Positions 38,703 to 48,189 of a stretch of DNA of 64,000 nt are shown piece by piece. Positions within the stretch are counted from its first letter, which is position 1; each line of letters starts with the position of its first letter. The notes beneath the pieces were generated by a model that saw only the letters and a list, made by a program, of their open reading frames with translations, was not told the origin of the DNA and did no database searches. Origin of the DNA: CAWAYH01 sp963786195 (GTDB taxonomy: Bacteria > Acidobacteriota > Vicinamibacteria > Vicinamibacterales > 2-12-FULL-66-21); the NCBI GenBank assembly GCA_963786195.1, contig CAWAYH010000004.1, positions 248,001 through 312,000 of the forward strand, read 5' to 3'. Position numbers and translations under genes: made by a program.

Positions 38703-39852
38703 TCCTTCGTCCTGTCTTCGCGGCGATCGCGGTGGCGGCGGCCCTTGGTGTGGCGCTGCCGGCGCAGGACGCGAAGCCCTCGGTGCGGATCACGTCCCCC
38801 GCCGAGGGTGCCCCTCTCACCGGCCCCGTCCGACTCGTTGCCGTCGTCGATCCGCCGGCCGCCAACCAGCTGGTCAAGGACGTGACGTTCTTCGCGGGCG
38901 GTCACAAAGTCTGCACGGTGAATCGGCAGCCGTTCCAGTGCGAGTGGGATGCGGGCGACAAGGTTGCCAACATTCGATTCGCGTCGTCGCGCGGCTTGGC
39001 AACGGCGGCTCGCTCGTGGCTACCGTCGAGACCCAGGGGTACGGCTACGTCGAGTCCGTAGACGTCGACGTCATCCAGGTGACGGCCGTCGTCACGGATG
39101 GCGGCGACCGGTTCGTGAAAGGGCTCACCCAGGCCGATTTCAAGGTCTTCGATGACAACAAGCCGCAGCCGATCACGAGCTTCCGATCGGACAATATCGA
39201 GCTCGATCTGGTCGTGGCGCTCGACGTGAGCTCGAGCATGAAGGAGGCGCTGCCCCGCCTCAAAGAGGCCGCGAAGCGGTTTCTCGAAGGTCTCCGGCCG
39301 GAGGATCAGGTGACGTTGATCGTGTTCAACGACACGGTGTTCACCGCCGCGGATCGAAGCAAGGATCACGCGTATCGCGTCGGCGCCATCAACCGGCTCG
39401 AGGCGTGGGGTGGCACATCGTTGTACGACGCGCTCATCGATTCGTTCAATCGCCTTGGCAGGCGGCCGGGGCGGCGCTCGGTCGTGCTCTTCAGCGATGG
39501 GGACGACCAGACGAGTCATGCCGCGCCGGACGAGGCCATCAAGCGGGCCGAAGCCTCCGACGCCACCATCTATGTCATCGGCCAGGGCCGCGCCGTTTCG
39601 GCGCGCGAGCTCCAGACCAAGCTCGAACGCTTCGCCAAGACGAGCGGCGGGCGGACGTTTTTCACGGACGACATCGGCCGCCTGGACAGGTTCTTCGACG
39701 AAATCCTGGAAGACCTGCGGAACCAGTATCTGGTTTCGTACGCCTACCCCCACAAGGAACGTGACGGTCAGCTCCATCAGGTCCGGCTGGAGGTGGGCGG
39801 AGGCCGCTACAAGGTGCGGGCGCGTCAGAGTTACCGCTTGACCCCCAACTGA
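38699..39852 (+). CDS. Exported VWFA-related acidobacterial domain protein, one frameshift
   Basis: About 384 residues. N-terminal signal (MILRPVFAAIAVAAALGVALPAQ), an Ig-like segment starting VRITSPAEGAPLTGPVRLV, then the acidobacterial VWFA-related region: VDVDVIQVTAVVTDGGDRFVKGL, ADFKVFDDNKPQPI, the MIDAS motif DVSSSM, EDQVTLIVFNDTV, VVLFSDGDDQTSHA and YLVSYAYP. The metal site looks complete, so ligand or partner binding is likely. A lost or gained base near 38975 (around ATTCGATTCGCGTC) splits the Ig-like part from the rest. Lies between two co-directional envelope genes. Confidence 0.82.
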
Positions 39853-39899
39853 CAGCATCCGTCCCCCCCAGGCTGGAACTGACGTAAACTGAGCGGCGC

Positions 39900-42698
39900 A
39901 TGAAGCCGCTGGTATCGTCGGCACTCGGAGCTCTGCTCGCGGCGGCCGCCTTGACGGTCGCGTCCGCGCAGGACCCGCAGCAGCCGCAGCAGCCGGCTTC
40001 GACGTTTCGCTCGTCGGTCGATCTCGTCCCCGTCGACATCAACATCATCGACCGCGGAGGCAACCCGGTTAAGGGACTCCAGTCGGGAGATTTCTCGCTG
40101 ACGATCGACGGCAAGCCGCGGCGGATTGCCTCCGCCCAGTTCGTGTCCACGATCGCCGGCCTGCAACCCGTGCCCGATGCGCCGTCGCACTACACGTCGA
40201 ACCTGTCGGCGAACAGCGGACGGCTGATCATGCTCGTCATCGATCAGGCCAATATCGGCGCGGGGCGGGGCAAGCTCGTGCTTGACGCAGCGAGCCGGTT
40301 CATCTCGCGGCTCAACCCGGCCGATCGCGTGGGGCTCGTGGCCATCCCGGGCGCCGGCCCCCAGATCGACTTCACGGCGAACCATGCGGTCGTGCAGTCG
40401 ATGCTGCCGAAGCTCGTGGGGCAGGCACAGATCTTCATGACGCAGCGGAGGGTTGGCATCTCCGAAGCGTACCGGCTTCAGCGCGGCGATCGGATCGCGA
40501 TGAACGAGATGCTGGAACGGGAGTGTCCGGGCGCCACCGCGCAAGACCTCGAGCTCTGCCGGCGGGGCATGCTGGCCGAAGCGCAGTCGATGTACGCAAC
40601 CGCGCGCGAGCGAACGCGGAACTCGCTGGTCGCGCTGCGATACCTCGTCGAGCGCCTGTCGGCGACGCCCGCGCCGAAGACGGTTGTGTTCATCTCGGAG
40701 GGCCTGATCGTCGAGCGCGAGCTCGAGGAAGTGTCCTGGTTGGGCCCGCTCGCTGCACGCGGGCAGATCGTGCTCTACGTCCTGCAGCTCGACGAGCCGA
40801 TGTTCGACGCCTCGAACTCGAGGATGTCGCCGACGCGGACCGAGGACATCGAGCTCGCCGCAGACGGCCTGAGCCGTCTTGCCGGTCTTGGACGCGGAAC
40901 CGTGTTCAAGCTGATCGCCAACCCCGACTCCGCGTTTTCGCGTCTAGGTCTCGAGCTCTCTGGTTACTACCTCCTCAGCTTCGAGCCCGAGCCCGGCGAT
41001 CGCGATGGCAACGTGCACAAGATCAAGGTCGACGTTCCCGGTCGTCAGGGACTGGAGATTCGCGCGCGCACGGAGTTCTCCGTCGATGCGGCAGCATCCA
41101 GGACCGAAGAGGCCGTTCTGGCCGACACGCTCAAGGCGCCGCTCCTCGCGAGCGACATCGGGATCAAGCTGTCGGCCTACACGCTGAGGGATCCGGCAGC
41201 CGACAAGCTCCGTATCCTCGTGGCCGCCGAGATCGACCGCTCGCTCAATCCCGACGGCAAGATCGTCGTCGCATATACCCTGACCGACGACAAGGGCCGC
41301 CTCGTGGCGAGCCAGGTCGATCGTGACGTCAAGACGCCGGTACGCCCGGCTACGAAAACGCAGACGTACACGGGATCGATCGAATCCGATTCGACGGGCG
41401 TCCACACGCTCAAGCTTGCTGTCATCGACGACCGCGGCCGACGGGGAAGCGTCGAACACACGTTCCGCGCGGCGCTGACGTCAATCGGTCAGCTTCGCGC
41501 GACGGATTTTCTGATCGCTGAGAACCAGGGGTCGACGTCGGGCGGCGTCACGCCGTCGGTTGGCGAGGCGTTCACGACCGGAATGCTGCACGGCTACATC
41601 GAGCTGTACTCCGAGTCCGCGGACGTGCTGAAGAATACGACCGTGATGTTCCAGGTCGCGCAGACCGACCAGTCCAGCGCTCTTGATGGCGTCGTCGCGC
41701 GGATGCAGCCGGCGCCCGACACTCCCAACCGGCGGGCGGCCGAAGGCGCGGTCCGCATCGCGCTCCTGACGCCGGGAGACTACGTCGCACGCGCGGTCAT
41801 CAGTATCGACGGACGGCGGGCCGGACAGGTGACGCGGCCGTTCCGTGTCGGGCGCGTCGCGGCGACAACGTCGACGGCGCCGGGAACCAAGCCCCCCACG
41901 GCCGGCGCAAAGGCCGCACCCATTCCGTTCACGTCGCGGATTGAGAAATTCGACCGCGGGTCGGTCCTGACTCCGCAGGTTCTCGGGTTCTTCCTCGATC
42001 GCATGAACTTCGGCGCACGCGGGGAGCCGAATGCCGGTCCGGCAATCGAGCACGCGCGCGCGGGACGCTTCGACGAGGCCCTCAAGACGCTGAATTCGAC
42101 CACGGTGTCCGTGCCCTCCGTTTTTCTCACCGGCCTGTCGCTGTACTCGAAGGGACAGCTCGACCCCGCCGCGAACAAGTTCAGGGAAACGCTGAGGCTC
42201 GATTCGGAATTCCTGCCGGCCGCCTTTTACCTCGGGTCGTGCTTCGCGGCCGGTGGCCGTGACGACCAGGCGGTGGGCGCGTGGCAGCTGTCGTTGATCA
42301 CCGAAAGCGAAGCGCCTTTCATCTACACGCTGCTCGGCGACGCGCTGATCAGGCTGAATCAGAACGATCGCGCCCTTCAGATTCTGACCGAGGCGTCGTC
42401 GGAATGGCCCGACGATGAGCAGGTCCGGCTGCGCCTGGGTACCGCGCAGGCCGCGGCCGGGAAGCGCACCGAGGCGCTCCAGACACTCGAGCCCTACCTT
42501 GCCGCGCACCCCGACGATCACGACCGGCTGCTCATCGCCCTTCGCACGCTCTACCAGGCTCGGGCGGAAGGGAAATCCATCAGGTCGCCCGAAGAAGATC
42601 GCGCGCTCTTCACCAAATGGGCCGCTGCCTACAGTGCTGCCAAGGGTCCGCAACAGGCCATGGTGGACCAGTGGCAAAAGGCCATGAACAAGAAGTAG
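39900..42698 (+). CDS. Exported VWFA-related acidobacterial protein with C-terminal TPR region
   Basis: 932 residues, intact. Signal MKPLVSSALGALLAAAALTVASAQ followed by a Gln/Pro-rich spacer. The VWFA-related domain spans about 35-400 (VDLVPVDINIIDRGGNPVKGLQSGDFSLTIDG; LIMLVIDQANIG in the MIDAS position, where DxSxS is replaced by DQANI; KTVVFISEGLIVERELEE; SGYYLLSFEPEPGD). A beta-rich middle follows and then TPR repeats from about 690 (IEHARAGRFDEALKTLN, ASEWPDDEQVRLRLGTAQAAAGKRTEALQTLEPYL). The MIDAS change means metal binding may be lost, unlike the preceding paralogue. It probably works as an envelope scaffold; no specific function is known for the family. Confidence 0.82.
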   Translation: MKPLVSSALGALLAAAALTVASAQDPQQPQQPASTFRSSVDLVPVDINIIDRGGNPVKGLQSGDFSLTIDGKPRRIASAQFVSTIAGLQPVPDAPSHYTSNLSANSGRLIMLVIDQANIGAGRGKLVLDAASRFISRLNPADRVGLVAIPGAGPQIDFTANHAVVQSMLPKLVGQAQIFMTQRRVGISEAYRLQRGDRIAMNEMLERECPGATAQDLELCRRGMLAEAQSMYATARERTRNSLVALRYLVERLSATPAPKTVVFISEGLIVERELEEVSWLGPLAARGQIVLYVLQLDEPMFDASNSRMSPTRTEDIELAADGLSRLAGLGRGTVFKLIANPDSAFSRLGLELSGYYLLSFEPEPGDRDGNVHKIKVDVPGRQGLEIRARTEFSVDAAASRTEEAVLADTLKAPLLASDIGIKLSAYTLRDPAADKLRILVAAEIDRSLNPDGKIVVAYTLTDDKGRLVASQVDRDVKTPVRPATKTQTYTGSIESDSTGVHTLKLAVIDDRGRRGSVEHTFRAALTSIGQLRATDFLIAENQGSTSGGVTPSVGEAFTTGMLHGYIELYSESADVLKNTTVMFQVAQTDQSSALDGVVARMQPAPDTPNRRAAEGAVRIALLTPGDYVARAVISIDGRRAGQVTRPFRVGRVAATTSTAPGTKPPTAGAKAAPIPFTSRIEKFDRGSVLTPQVLGFFLDRMNFGARGEPNAGPAIEHARAGRFDEALKTLNSTTVSVPSVFLTGLSLYSKGQLDPAANKFRETLRLDSEFLPAAFYLGSCFAAGGRDDQAVGAWQLSLITESEAPFIYTLLGDALIRLNQNDRALQILTEASSEWPDDEQVRLRLGTAQAAAGKRTEALQTLEPYLAAHPDDHDRLLIALRTLYQARAEGKSIRSPEEDRALFTKWAAAYSAAKGPQQAMVDQWQKAMNKK

Positions 42699-42737
42699 CC
42701 GTCGAGCTCGAGTGTCCTGTTTCGAGACGCTTTAACC

Positions 42738-42755
42738 CCGGTCCAGCCGGACCGG
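42738..42755. repeat. Hairpin CCGGTCC-agcc-GGACCGG
   Basis: A perfect 7-bp stem and 4-base loop, 40 bp after the VWFA/TPR stop codon. It is related to the GTCCGGC/GCCGGAC hairpins at 22829 and 23044. No T-run follows, so it is not a classical terminator. Confidence 0.45.
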
Positions 42756-42826
42756 TCTAATCCAACAGCATAAAATTGACGGGGCTTTCCCCAGGCCTCA
42801 GATACGCGCCAGAGAAAGAGGTCCTC

Positions 42827-44589
42827 ATGCGCGCAGTGAGTCGATATGCGGCAGCCGCCGCCGTCGTGGTCGCCCTGGTTGGGACGAGCGGTCCAATCGG
42901 GCTCGCCGGCGAACAGAAATCGGCGGTGCCGTCGAAGCCGGACGACCGTACGATCGTCCACGTCCTGAATCGTCTCGGTTACGGCCCGACGCCGGGCGAC
43001 ATCGCCCGCGTTCGCGAGCTCGGCCTCCAGGCTTACATCGATCAACAGCTCCAGCCCGGGCGCATCGCGGATACGGACATGACGGTCCGCCTCGCCGGAT
43101 TACAGACGCTCAACATGAGCACGCGCGAGATGGCAGAGGAGTACTTCCTGCCGGCGCAGATGGCGCGTCGTCAACAGCAGCTGCAGCGCGCGAGAGAAGC
43201 CAGAGACGGACAGGATCCCGCGAATCCGTCGTCGACGCCGCCGACACCGGAGACGCGACGCGAGATGCAGACGCCCGAACAGATGGAAGCCGTGCGCATG
43301 GAGCGTCAGGCGCTCGGCGAGTTGACCCAGGCCAAGGTTCTTCGCGCGGCGTACAGCGAGCGGCAGCTCGAGGAAGTCATGGTCGACTTCTGGTTCAACC
43401 ACTTCAACGTGTTCGCCGGCAAGGGGCAGGTGCGCGTCTATCTGAGCGAGTACGAGCGCGACGCAATCCGGCCGCGCGTGCTGGGCAAGTTCCGCGACCT
43501 GCTGCAGGCGACCGCTGAAAGTCCGGCGATGCTCTTCTATCTCGACAACTGGCAGAGCTCCGCGCCCGAAGGTGCGCGCACGATGGATCCGGGGGGAACC
43601 CGCGGAATCCCGCGCGGATGCCCGGACGTCCTGGAACCGTTCGGCCGGGCGCGCCGCGGCCCGGCGCAGTCGGCCGGCCCGGTCCGATCAATCGGCCGCG
43701 CACGCTCGCGGATGTGCCGGCCAACGCCCAGAACCGCCGCCGCGGTCTGAACGAGAACTACGCGCGCGAGTTGATGGAGCTGCACACGCTGGGCGTCGAC
43801 GGCGGCTACACGCAGAAAGACGTCCAGGAAGTCGCGCGGGCGTTCACCGGCTGGACCATCGCGAATCCACGCCAGGGCGGCGGCTTCCGGTTCGAGCCGC
43901 GGATGCACGACGACGGCGAGAAGATGGTGCTGGGCCAGAAGATCAAGGCGGGTGGCGGACAGAAGGACGGAGAGCTGGTGCTCGACATCCTGGCCGCTCA
44001 CCCCTCGACGGCCCGCTTCATCGCGACGAAGCTGGCGCGGCGGTTCGTGTCCGACGAGCCTCCGAAGTCGCTGGTCGATCGCGCCGCCGATCGATTCCGG
44101 CGCACCGAGGGTGACATCCGGGAAGTCGTTCGCACGATCGTCACGTCGCCCGAGTTCTTCGCGGCCGAGGCGTATCGCGCCAAGGTCAAAACGCCCTTCG
44201 AGTTCGTGGTGAGCGCCGTGCGCGCCACCGACACCGATCTCGTCAACGCCCAGCCGCTCGTTCAGACCGTGCGGAACCTCGGCATGCCCCTGTATGGATG
44301 CCAGCCGCCGACCGGGTATGCCGACAAGGCCGAAGCGTGGGTGAATACGGGCGCGCTGCTCAACCGCATGAACTTCGCGGTGTCGCTGACCGCGTCGCGT
44401 CAGCAGCGTGGCGTCAAGCCGGCCCAGCCGCGCGTAGCAGCCGGTCCGACGATCACGAGCGACGCCCTCATCGCGTCGGCGCTCGCGGGCGACCTGTCGG
44501 AATCGACCGCTGCGACGGTTGCAAAAGCGACGGCGCCCTCGCAGTCGCTCGCGCTCGTGCTCGGCTCGCCGGAATTCCAGAGAAGGTAG
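42827..44589 (+). CDS. DUF1800 family protein, one frameshift
   Basis: About 587 residues after repair. Signal peptide YAAAAAVVVALVGTSGPIGLAG, then DUF1800 marks: VLNRLGYGPTPGDIARVRELGLQAYIDQQL, VMVDFWFNHFNVFAGKGQVR, NYARELMELHTLGVDGGYTQKDVQEVARAFTGWTI, VLDILAAHPSTARFIATKLARRFVSDEPP. The start is the ATG with AGAAAGAGG upstream. The frame changes near 43615 inside a Pro/Gly/Arg-rich insert (RPGTVRPGAPRPGAVGRPGP). DUF1800 genes are regularly paired with DUF1501 genes, as here; the pair is thought to act in the envelope, but the reaction is unknown. Confidence 0.82.
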
Positions 44590-44595
44590 GTCGCC

Positions 44596-45834
44596 ATGAT
44601 TTCCAGACGAGTATTCCTGAAAGACGGCGGGCTGGCGCTGGTGAGCCTCGGCTTCGCGCCTGAGTTCCTGGCGCGGACGGTGGCGGCCGCCGGCGCGCCG
44701 AAACGCCGTGTCCTGGTGACCATCTTCCAGCGTGGCGCGGTCGACGGTCTCAACATGATCGTGCCGTTCGGCGAGCGCGACTACTACTCGGCGAGGCCGA
44801 GCATCGCGATCGGCAGACCGGGCTCGTCGGCGGACTCGGCCGTCGACCTCGACGGGTTCTTCGGGCTGCACCCCAGGCTCGCGCCGCTCAAGCCGCTGTA
44901 CGACGCGCGGCAGCTCGCGATCGTCCACGCGTGCGGTTCGCCCGATGGGACGCGGTCCCACTTCGATGCGCAGGACTACATGGAGTCGGCGACGCCCGGC
45001 GTCAAGAGCACGCCGGACGGGTGGTTGAACCGCTGCATGCACGCGCGCGAGCACGAGAAGGCCACGCCCTTTCGCGCCGTGGCGATGGCGCCGCAGCTCC
45101 CGCGCGCCCTGCAGGGTCTCGCGCCGGCGCTGGCCATCGGACAGATCGGGCAGTTCGGCATCCGCGCCGGTCAGTCCACCGACATGGTCCAGGCCTCGTT
45201 CGAAGCTGAATACGCGGCTGCCGCCAACAACGTGTTGAACAAGACCGGCCGCGAGGCGTTCGACGCGGTGCGCATGCTCAAGAATGCGGACCCGAGCAAG
45301 TACGCGCCCGAGAACGGCGCGGAATACCCGCGCTCTCCCTACGGGGATGCGTTGAAACAGATCGTGCAACTCATCAAGGCAGACGTGGGTCTTGAAATCG
45401 CGTTCGCGGAAACGGGCAACTGGGATCATCACGTGCAGGAAGGCGCGGCCGTTGGACAGCTGGCCAACCGTCTGGCTGATTTTTCTGGCGGCATCGCCGC
45501 GATGGTGCGAGACCTCGGCGATCGCATGGCCGACGTCGTGATCCTGACGATGTCGGAGTTCGGCCGCGCCGTGGCCGAGAATGGCAACCGCGGCACCGAT
45601 CACGGTCACGGCAACGCCATGATGATCATCGGCGGCGGCGTACGCGGCGGAAAGATCTACGGCAAGTGGCCGGGGCTGGCGCGCGAGCAGCGCTACGAGG
45701 GCCGCGACCTCGCGGTCACGACGGACTTCCGCTCGGTGTTTGCCGAAGTGGCGCAGGACCATCTCGGGTTGACGAACACCGGCCACGTATTCCCCGGGTT
45801 CAGCGGACCGTTGAGCGTTGGCGCGATGGGGTGA
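44596..45834 (+). CDS. DUF1501 family protein, TAT-exported
   Basis: 412 residues, intact. The N-terminus MISRRVFLKDGGLALVSLGF carries a twin-arginine motif (SRRVFLK), so it is exported folded. DUF1501 belongs to the alkaline-phosphatase/sulfatase-like fold; visible candidate metal or catalytic blocks are FQRGAVDGLNMIVPFG, SHFDAQDYMES, ETGNWDHH, TMSEFGR and GTDHGHGNAMMIIGG. Only 6 bp separate it from the DUF1800 gene, so they are one transcription unit. The family is common in Planctomycetes and Acidobacteria; substrate unknown. Confidence 0.85.
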   Translation: MISRRVFLKDGGLALVSLGFAPEFLARTVAAAGAPKRRVLVTIFQRGAVDGLNMIVPFGERDYYSARPSIAIGRPGSSADSAVDLDGFFGLHPRLAPLKPLYDARQLAIVHACGSPDGTRSHFDAQDYMESATPGVKSTPDGWLNRCMHAREHEKATPFRAVAMAPQLPRALQGLAPALAIGQIGQFGIRAGQSTDMVQASFEAEYAAAANNVLNKTGREAFDAVRMLKNADPSKYAPENGAEYPRSPYGDALKQIVQLIKADVGLEIAFAETGNWDHHVQEGAAVGQLANRLADFSGGIAAMVRDLGDRMADVVILTMSEFGRAVAENGNRGTDHGHGNAMMIIGGGVRGGKIYGKWPGLAREQRYEGRDLAVTTDFRSVFAEVAQDHLGLTNTGHVFPGFSGPLSVGAMG

Positions 45835-45859
45835 GGCCGACTTCGGCTACACTCCACCC

Positions 45860-46984
45860 GTGCAAATCGGCGAACTCCCGACGCCGTCCGTTCTCGTCGA
45901 TCAGCCGCGTCTCGAGCGCAACCTCGATCGGATGCAATCGGCCGCTTCCGCCAGTGGTATCCGGCTGCGGCCTCACGCGAAAACCCACAAATCGCCCGAG
46001 CTGGCGCGCGTCCAGGTCGGACACGGTGCGGTCGGCATCTGCTGCGCCAAGCTCGGTGAGGCCGAGGTGTTCGCGCGTGCCGGCATCGCCGACATCCGCA
46101 TTCCGTACCCGCTGAATCCGGTCAACGCCGATCGCCTCCTTCGACTTCGCGAGGCCACGCATCTGTCGTTCATCGTCGACGACCTCGAGGTTGCGCGCGC
46201 CTGGTCCGCGGCCATCGGCCAGACGGACGAGCGGGTTGACGTGCTCGTGAAAGTCGACGTCGGCTTCCACCGGTGCGGGATCGATCCCGGGGCCGCGGGC
46301 GCCGCTGAAATGGTTGCGAGCGTCGCCGACGTGCCGGGTCTCCGGCTCGTGGGCCTGCTCAGCCATGCGGGACACGGGTACGGCGCGGGGTCCGAGAGCG
46401 AAACCGAGGCGATTGCAGCGGCCGAGGCACGGCTGCTGACGGAGCTCGCTGCGCAAGTCGAGCAACGTGGTGTGCGCATCGACGAGATCAGCGTTGGCGC
46501 AACGCCTACGGCGCGGTTCAGCCTGCAGCAAACGGGCATCACCGAGCTGCGTCCCGGGAACTACATCTACTACGATCGAACGCAGGTCGGGCTCGGCTCG
46601 GCAACCTGGGATGATTGCGCGTTGACCGTGCTGGCGCGCGTCGTCAGTACGCCGGCCGCGGATCGCGTCATCCTCGACTGCGGCAGCAAGACGCTCACGA
46701 ACGATCAGGCCCGAGGCTTCGCCAGCAGCCCAGGCTACGGCGCCATTTTGAGGAGCATCGATGCGACCGTTCCGGACGAGTCGCTGCTGATCGAGCGGTT
46801 GTCAGAAGAGCACGCGAACGTGAAGGTGCTCGATGGCCGGTCGCGTCTGAAGACGGGCGATCTCGTTCGTGTCGTGCCGAATCACTCCTGTGTCGTGTCC
46901 AATCTCGTCGACGCCGTCTGGCTCGTCAGCGGCGAAACGGTGCTCGACGAGCTTCCGATCGCGGCCCGCGGCCGGATCGCTTAG
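45860..46984 (+). CDS. D-threonine aldolase / D-serine dehydratase-like PLP enzyme
   Basis: 374 residues from a GTG (VQIGELPTPSVLVDQPRLERN); an ATG at 45818 would only add an unconserved stretch. Fold-type III PLP protein: cofactor Lys in RPHAKTHKSPELARV (K41), VDVGFHRCGIDPG, LLSHAGHGYG, VGATPTARF, and the C-terminal metal pair NHSC, where His and Cys bind Zn in D-serine dehydratase or Mn in D-threonine aldolase. The reaction would be D-threonine to glycine plus acetaldehyde, or deamination of a D-hydroxyamino acid. A bacterial microcompartment shell gene follows 12 bp later, which makes aldehyde production of special interest. Confidence 0.8.
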   Translation: MQIGELPTPSVLVDQPRLERNLDRMQSAASASGIRLRPHAKTHKSPELARVQVGHGAVGICCAKLGEAEVFARAGIADIRIPYPLNPVNADRLLRLREATHLSFIVDDLEVARAWSAAIGQTDERVDVLVKVDVGFHRCGIDPGAAGAAEMVASVADVPGLRLVGLLSHAGHGYGAGSESETEAIAAAEARLLTELAAQVEQRGVRIDEISVGATPTARFSLQQTGITELRPGNYIYYDRTQVGLGSATWDDCALTVLARVVSTPAADRVILDCGSKTLTNDQARGFASSPGYGAILRSIDATVPDESLLIERLSEEHANVKVLDGRSRLKTGDLVRVVPNHSCVVSNLVDAVWLVSGETVLDELPIAARGRIA

Positions 46985-46996
46985 AATGAACGCCTC

Positions 46997-47284
46997 ATGC
47001 CCAAAGAGCTGCCCGGTGAAGCCCTCGGCCTGGTGGAAACGCGGGGGCTGGTCGGGATGGTCGAAGCGGCCGACGCGATGGTCAAGGCAGCCAACGTGGT
47101 CTTCGTGGGCTGGCAGAAGGTCGATGCGGGACTCGTGACAGCCATCGTTCGCGGCGACGTGGCCTCGGTCAAGGCGGCCACGGATGCGGGCGCCGCCGCC
47201 GCGCGGCGCGTCGGAGAGCTCGTCGGCGTGCACGTCATTCCGCGCCCGGCCGACGGCCTCGACAAAATCTTTCCGATCGGCTGA
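46997..47284 (+). CDS. Bacterial microcompartment hexameric shell protein (BMC-H), solitary
   Basis: 95 residues, single BMC domain (Pfam PF00936 type). Recognisable blocks: EALGLVETRGLVGMVEAADAM, VDAGLVTAIVRGDVASVKAAT, GAAAARRVGELVGVHVIPRP, ending ADGLDKIFPIG. Such proteins form hexagonal tiles with a small central pore that coat enzyme compartments. No BMC-P pentamer, BMC-T trimer or recognised encapsulation peptide gene occurs elsewhere in the window, so a complete shell cannot be made from this locus. It is close behind a D-threonine-aldolase-like gene on the same strand. A TAGAAT word just before it (46983-46988) could be its own -10 box. Confidence 0.88.
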   Translation: MPKELPGEALGLVETRGLVGMVEAADAMVKAANVVFVGWQKVDAGLVTAIVRGDVASVKAATDAGAAAARRVGELVGVHVIPRPADGLDKIFPIG

Positions 47285-47312
47285 GGCCCCCGGCCTCTAG
47301 CCCCTAGCCTTT
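47284..47312. repeat. Short 7-mer array
   Basis: CCTCTAGCCCCTAGCC shows CTCTAGC and CCCTAGC at a 7-base step. It fills the gap between the convergent ends of the BMC and MerR genes, and is the shortest of the 7-mer spacers in this window. Confidence 0.35.
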
Positions 47313-47777
47313 CTTCCGCCGCTTGCGTTTGCGCGCGGCGTGCGCGCGGGCGGTCAACTCTCTGAACCCTGGCTCCGTTCCCACGACGAGCAACGGCTGT
47401 GACGGATCGCGCAACAGGTTGTAGAACTCCCCGCGCGAAGTACGGGCGTAGACCTCGCGTCCGTCTGTCAGCAGCGTGATCGATCCGCCGCCGCCGATCG
47501 CCTCGAACAGCCGTATTCCGAACCGGGACCGCAGCGTCTCCAGCAGCAGCCTGATGCGCGCAATCGTCAGGCCCTGACGACGCAGGTCGGCCAGCACCAT
47601 CAGCTCCAGCAGATCGACCGGCGTGTATCGTCGCTCGGTGAAGCCGCCAGCGGCGGTAGGTTTTGCCGCGACTGCAGACTGGAAGAGGCGTCGAGCGTCC
47701 CACCACTGAAGCTGCCGCGCGGTCAAGCCCGTCAACGACGCGACCTCGCGGGAGCTGTAGGTGTTCTTGAGCTGCAT
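47304..47777 (-). CDS. MerR family transcriptional regulator
   Basis: 157 residues. The N-terminal winged helix is of MerR type: YSSREVASLTGLTARQLQWWDARRL, wing GGFTERRYTPVDLLELMVLADLRRQGLTIARIRLLL. The effector half (LFEAIGGGGSITLLTDGREVYARTS) has no Cys metal site, so it probably senses an organic ligand or protein. The C-terminus is a Lys/Arg tail. It starts 6 bp after the pterin dehydratase stop on the same strand and would be co-transcribed with it. Targets unknown. Confidence 0.8.
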   Translation of the reverse strand: MQLKNTYSSREVASLTGLTARQLQWWDARRLFQSAVAAKPTAAGGFTERRYTPVDLLELMVLADLRRQGLTIARIRLLLETLRSRFGIRLFEAIGGGGSITLLTDGREVYARTSRGEFYNLLRDPSQPLLVVGTEPGFRELTARAHAARKRKRRKKG

Positions 47778-47783
47778 CAGTTT

Positions 47784-48080
47784 CTAGCGGGCTCCCATTG
47801 TCGCCGCAATGGATGTTGCGCCTTGAGCTCCCTTGAAATCCTTGTCGGTCAGGCCGCCCTCGCTGTGTGTGGCGTAGGTCAGGGTGACCCGCTTGTAGTT
47901 GACGAGGATATCGGGATGGTGGTCCGCCGCTTCGGCGTCGAAGCCCAGCCGGACGATGAACGCCACCGCATCCGTAAAGCCCGCGAAGGTGAACTGACGG
48001 CGGATGGCCGCGCCGTCAAGCGTCCATCCCGGAAGGGTTTTGAGCCGCTCCTTCGCCTCTGATTCGCCGATGGTAGCCAT
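47784..48080 (-). CDS. phhB: 4a-hydroxytetrahydrobiopterin dehydratase (pterin-4a-carbinolamine dehydratase)
   Basis: 98 residues, standard length. It dehydrates 4a-hydroxytetrahydropterin to quinonoid dihydropterin, recycling the cofactor of aromatic amino acid hydroxylases. Active-site residues are in DAEAADHHPDILVNYKRV (the two His) and TYATHSEGGLTDKD (third His, Asp). The start ATG gives MATIGESEAKERLKTLPGW, a typical family beginning. No phenylalanine hydroxylase is in the window. It is divergent from the TetR regulator of the efflux operon. Confidence 0.9.
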   Translation of the reverse strand: MATIGESEAKERLKTLPGWTLDGAAIRRQFTFAGFTDAVAFIVRLGFDAEAADHHPDILVNYKRVTLTYATHSEGGLTDKDFKGAQGATSIAATMGAR

Positions 48081-48133
48081 GCCCGAGAGCATACTCCCGA
48101 ACCGGTTCGGGAACCCTGGCTGGCATTTGACGT

Positions 48134-48164
48134 CTAACGGTGTTAGTCTTGTGAACACTGTTCA
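48134..48164. promoter_or_regulatory. Two operator-like palindromes before the TetR gene
   Basis: CTAAC-GGT-GTTAG (48134-48146) and TGAACA-C-TGTTCA (48152-48164) are both perfect inverted repeats, 5 bp apart, in the divergent gap between the pterin dehydratase and TetR genes. Their size and position fit autoregulation by the TetR protein; which one it binds cannot be read from sequence. Confidence 0.5.
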
Positions 48165-48189
48165 ATCGACCTATTTCAAAGGGGTTTTC

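Noticed and set aside
31000..45800. Very long open frames on the minus strand opposite the M28, aldehyde dehydrogenase, VWFA and DUF1800/DUF1501 genes
   Set aside because: They are by-products of GC-rich codons; their translations are Arg/His-rich and match no family, while the plus-strand proteins are clearly conserved.
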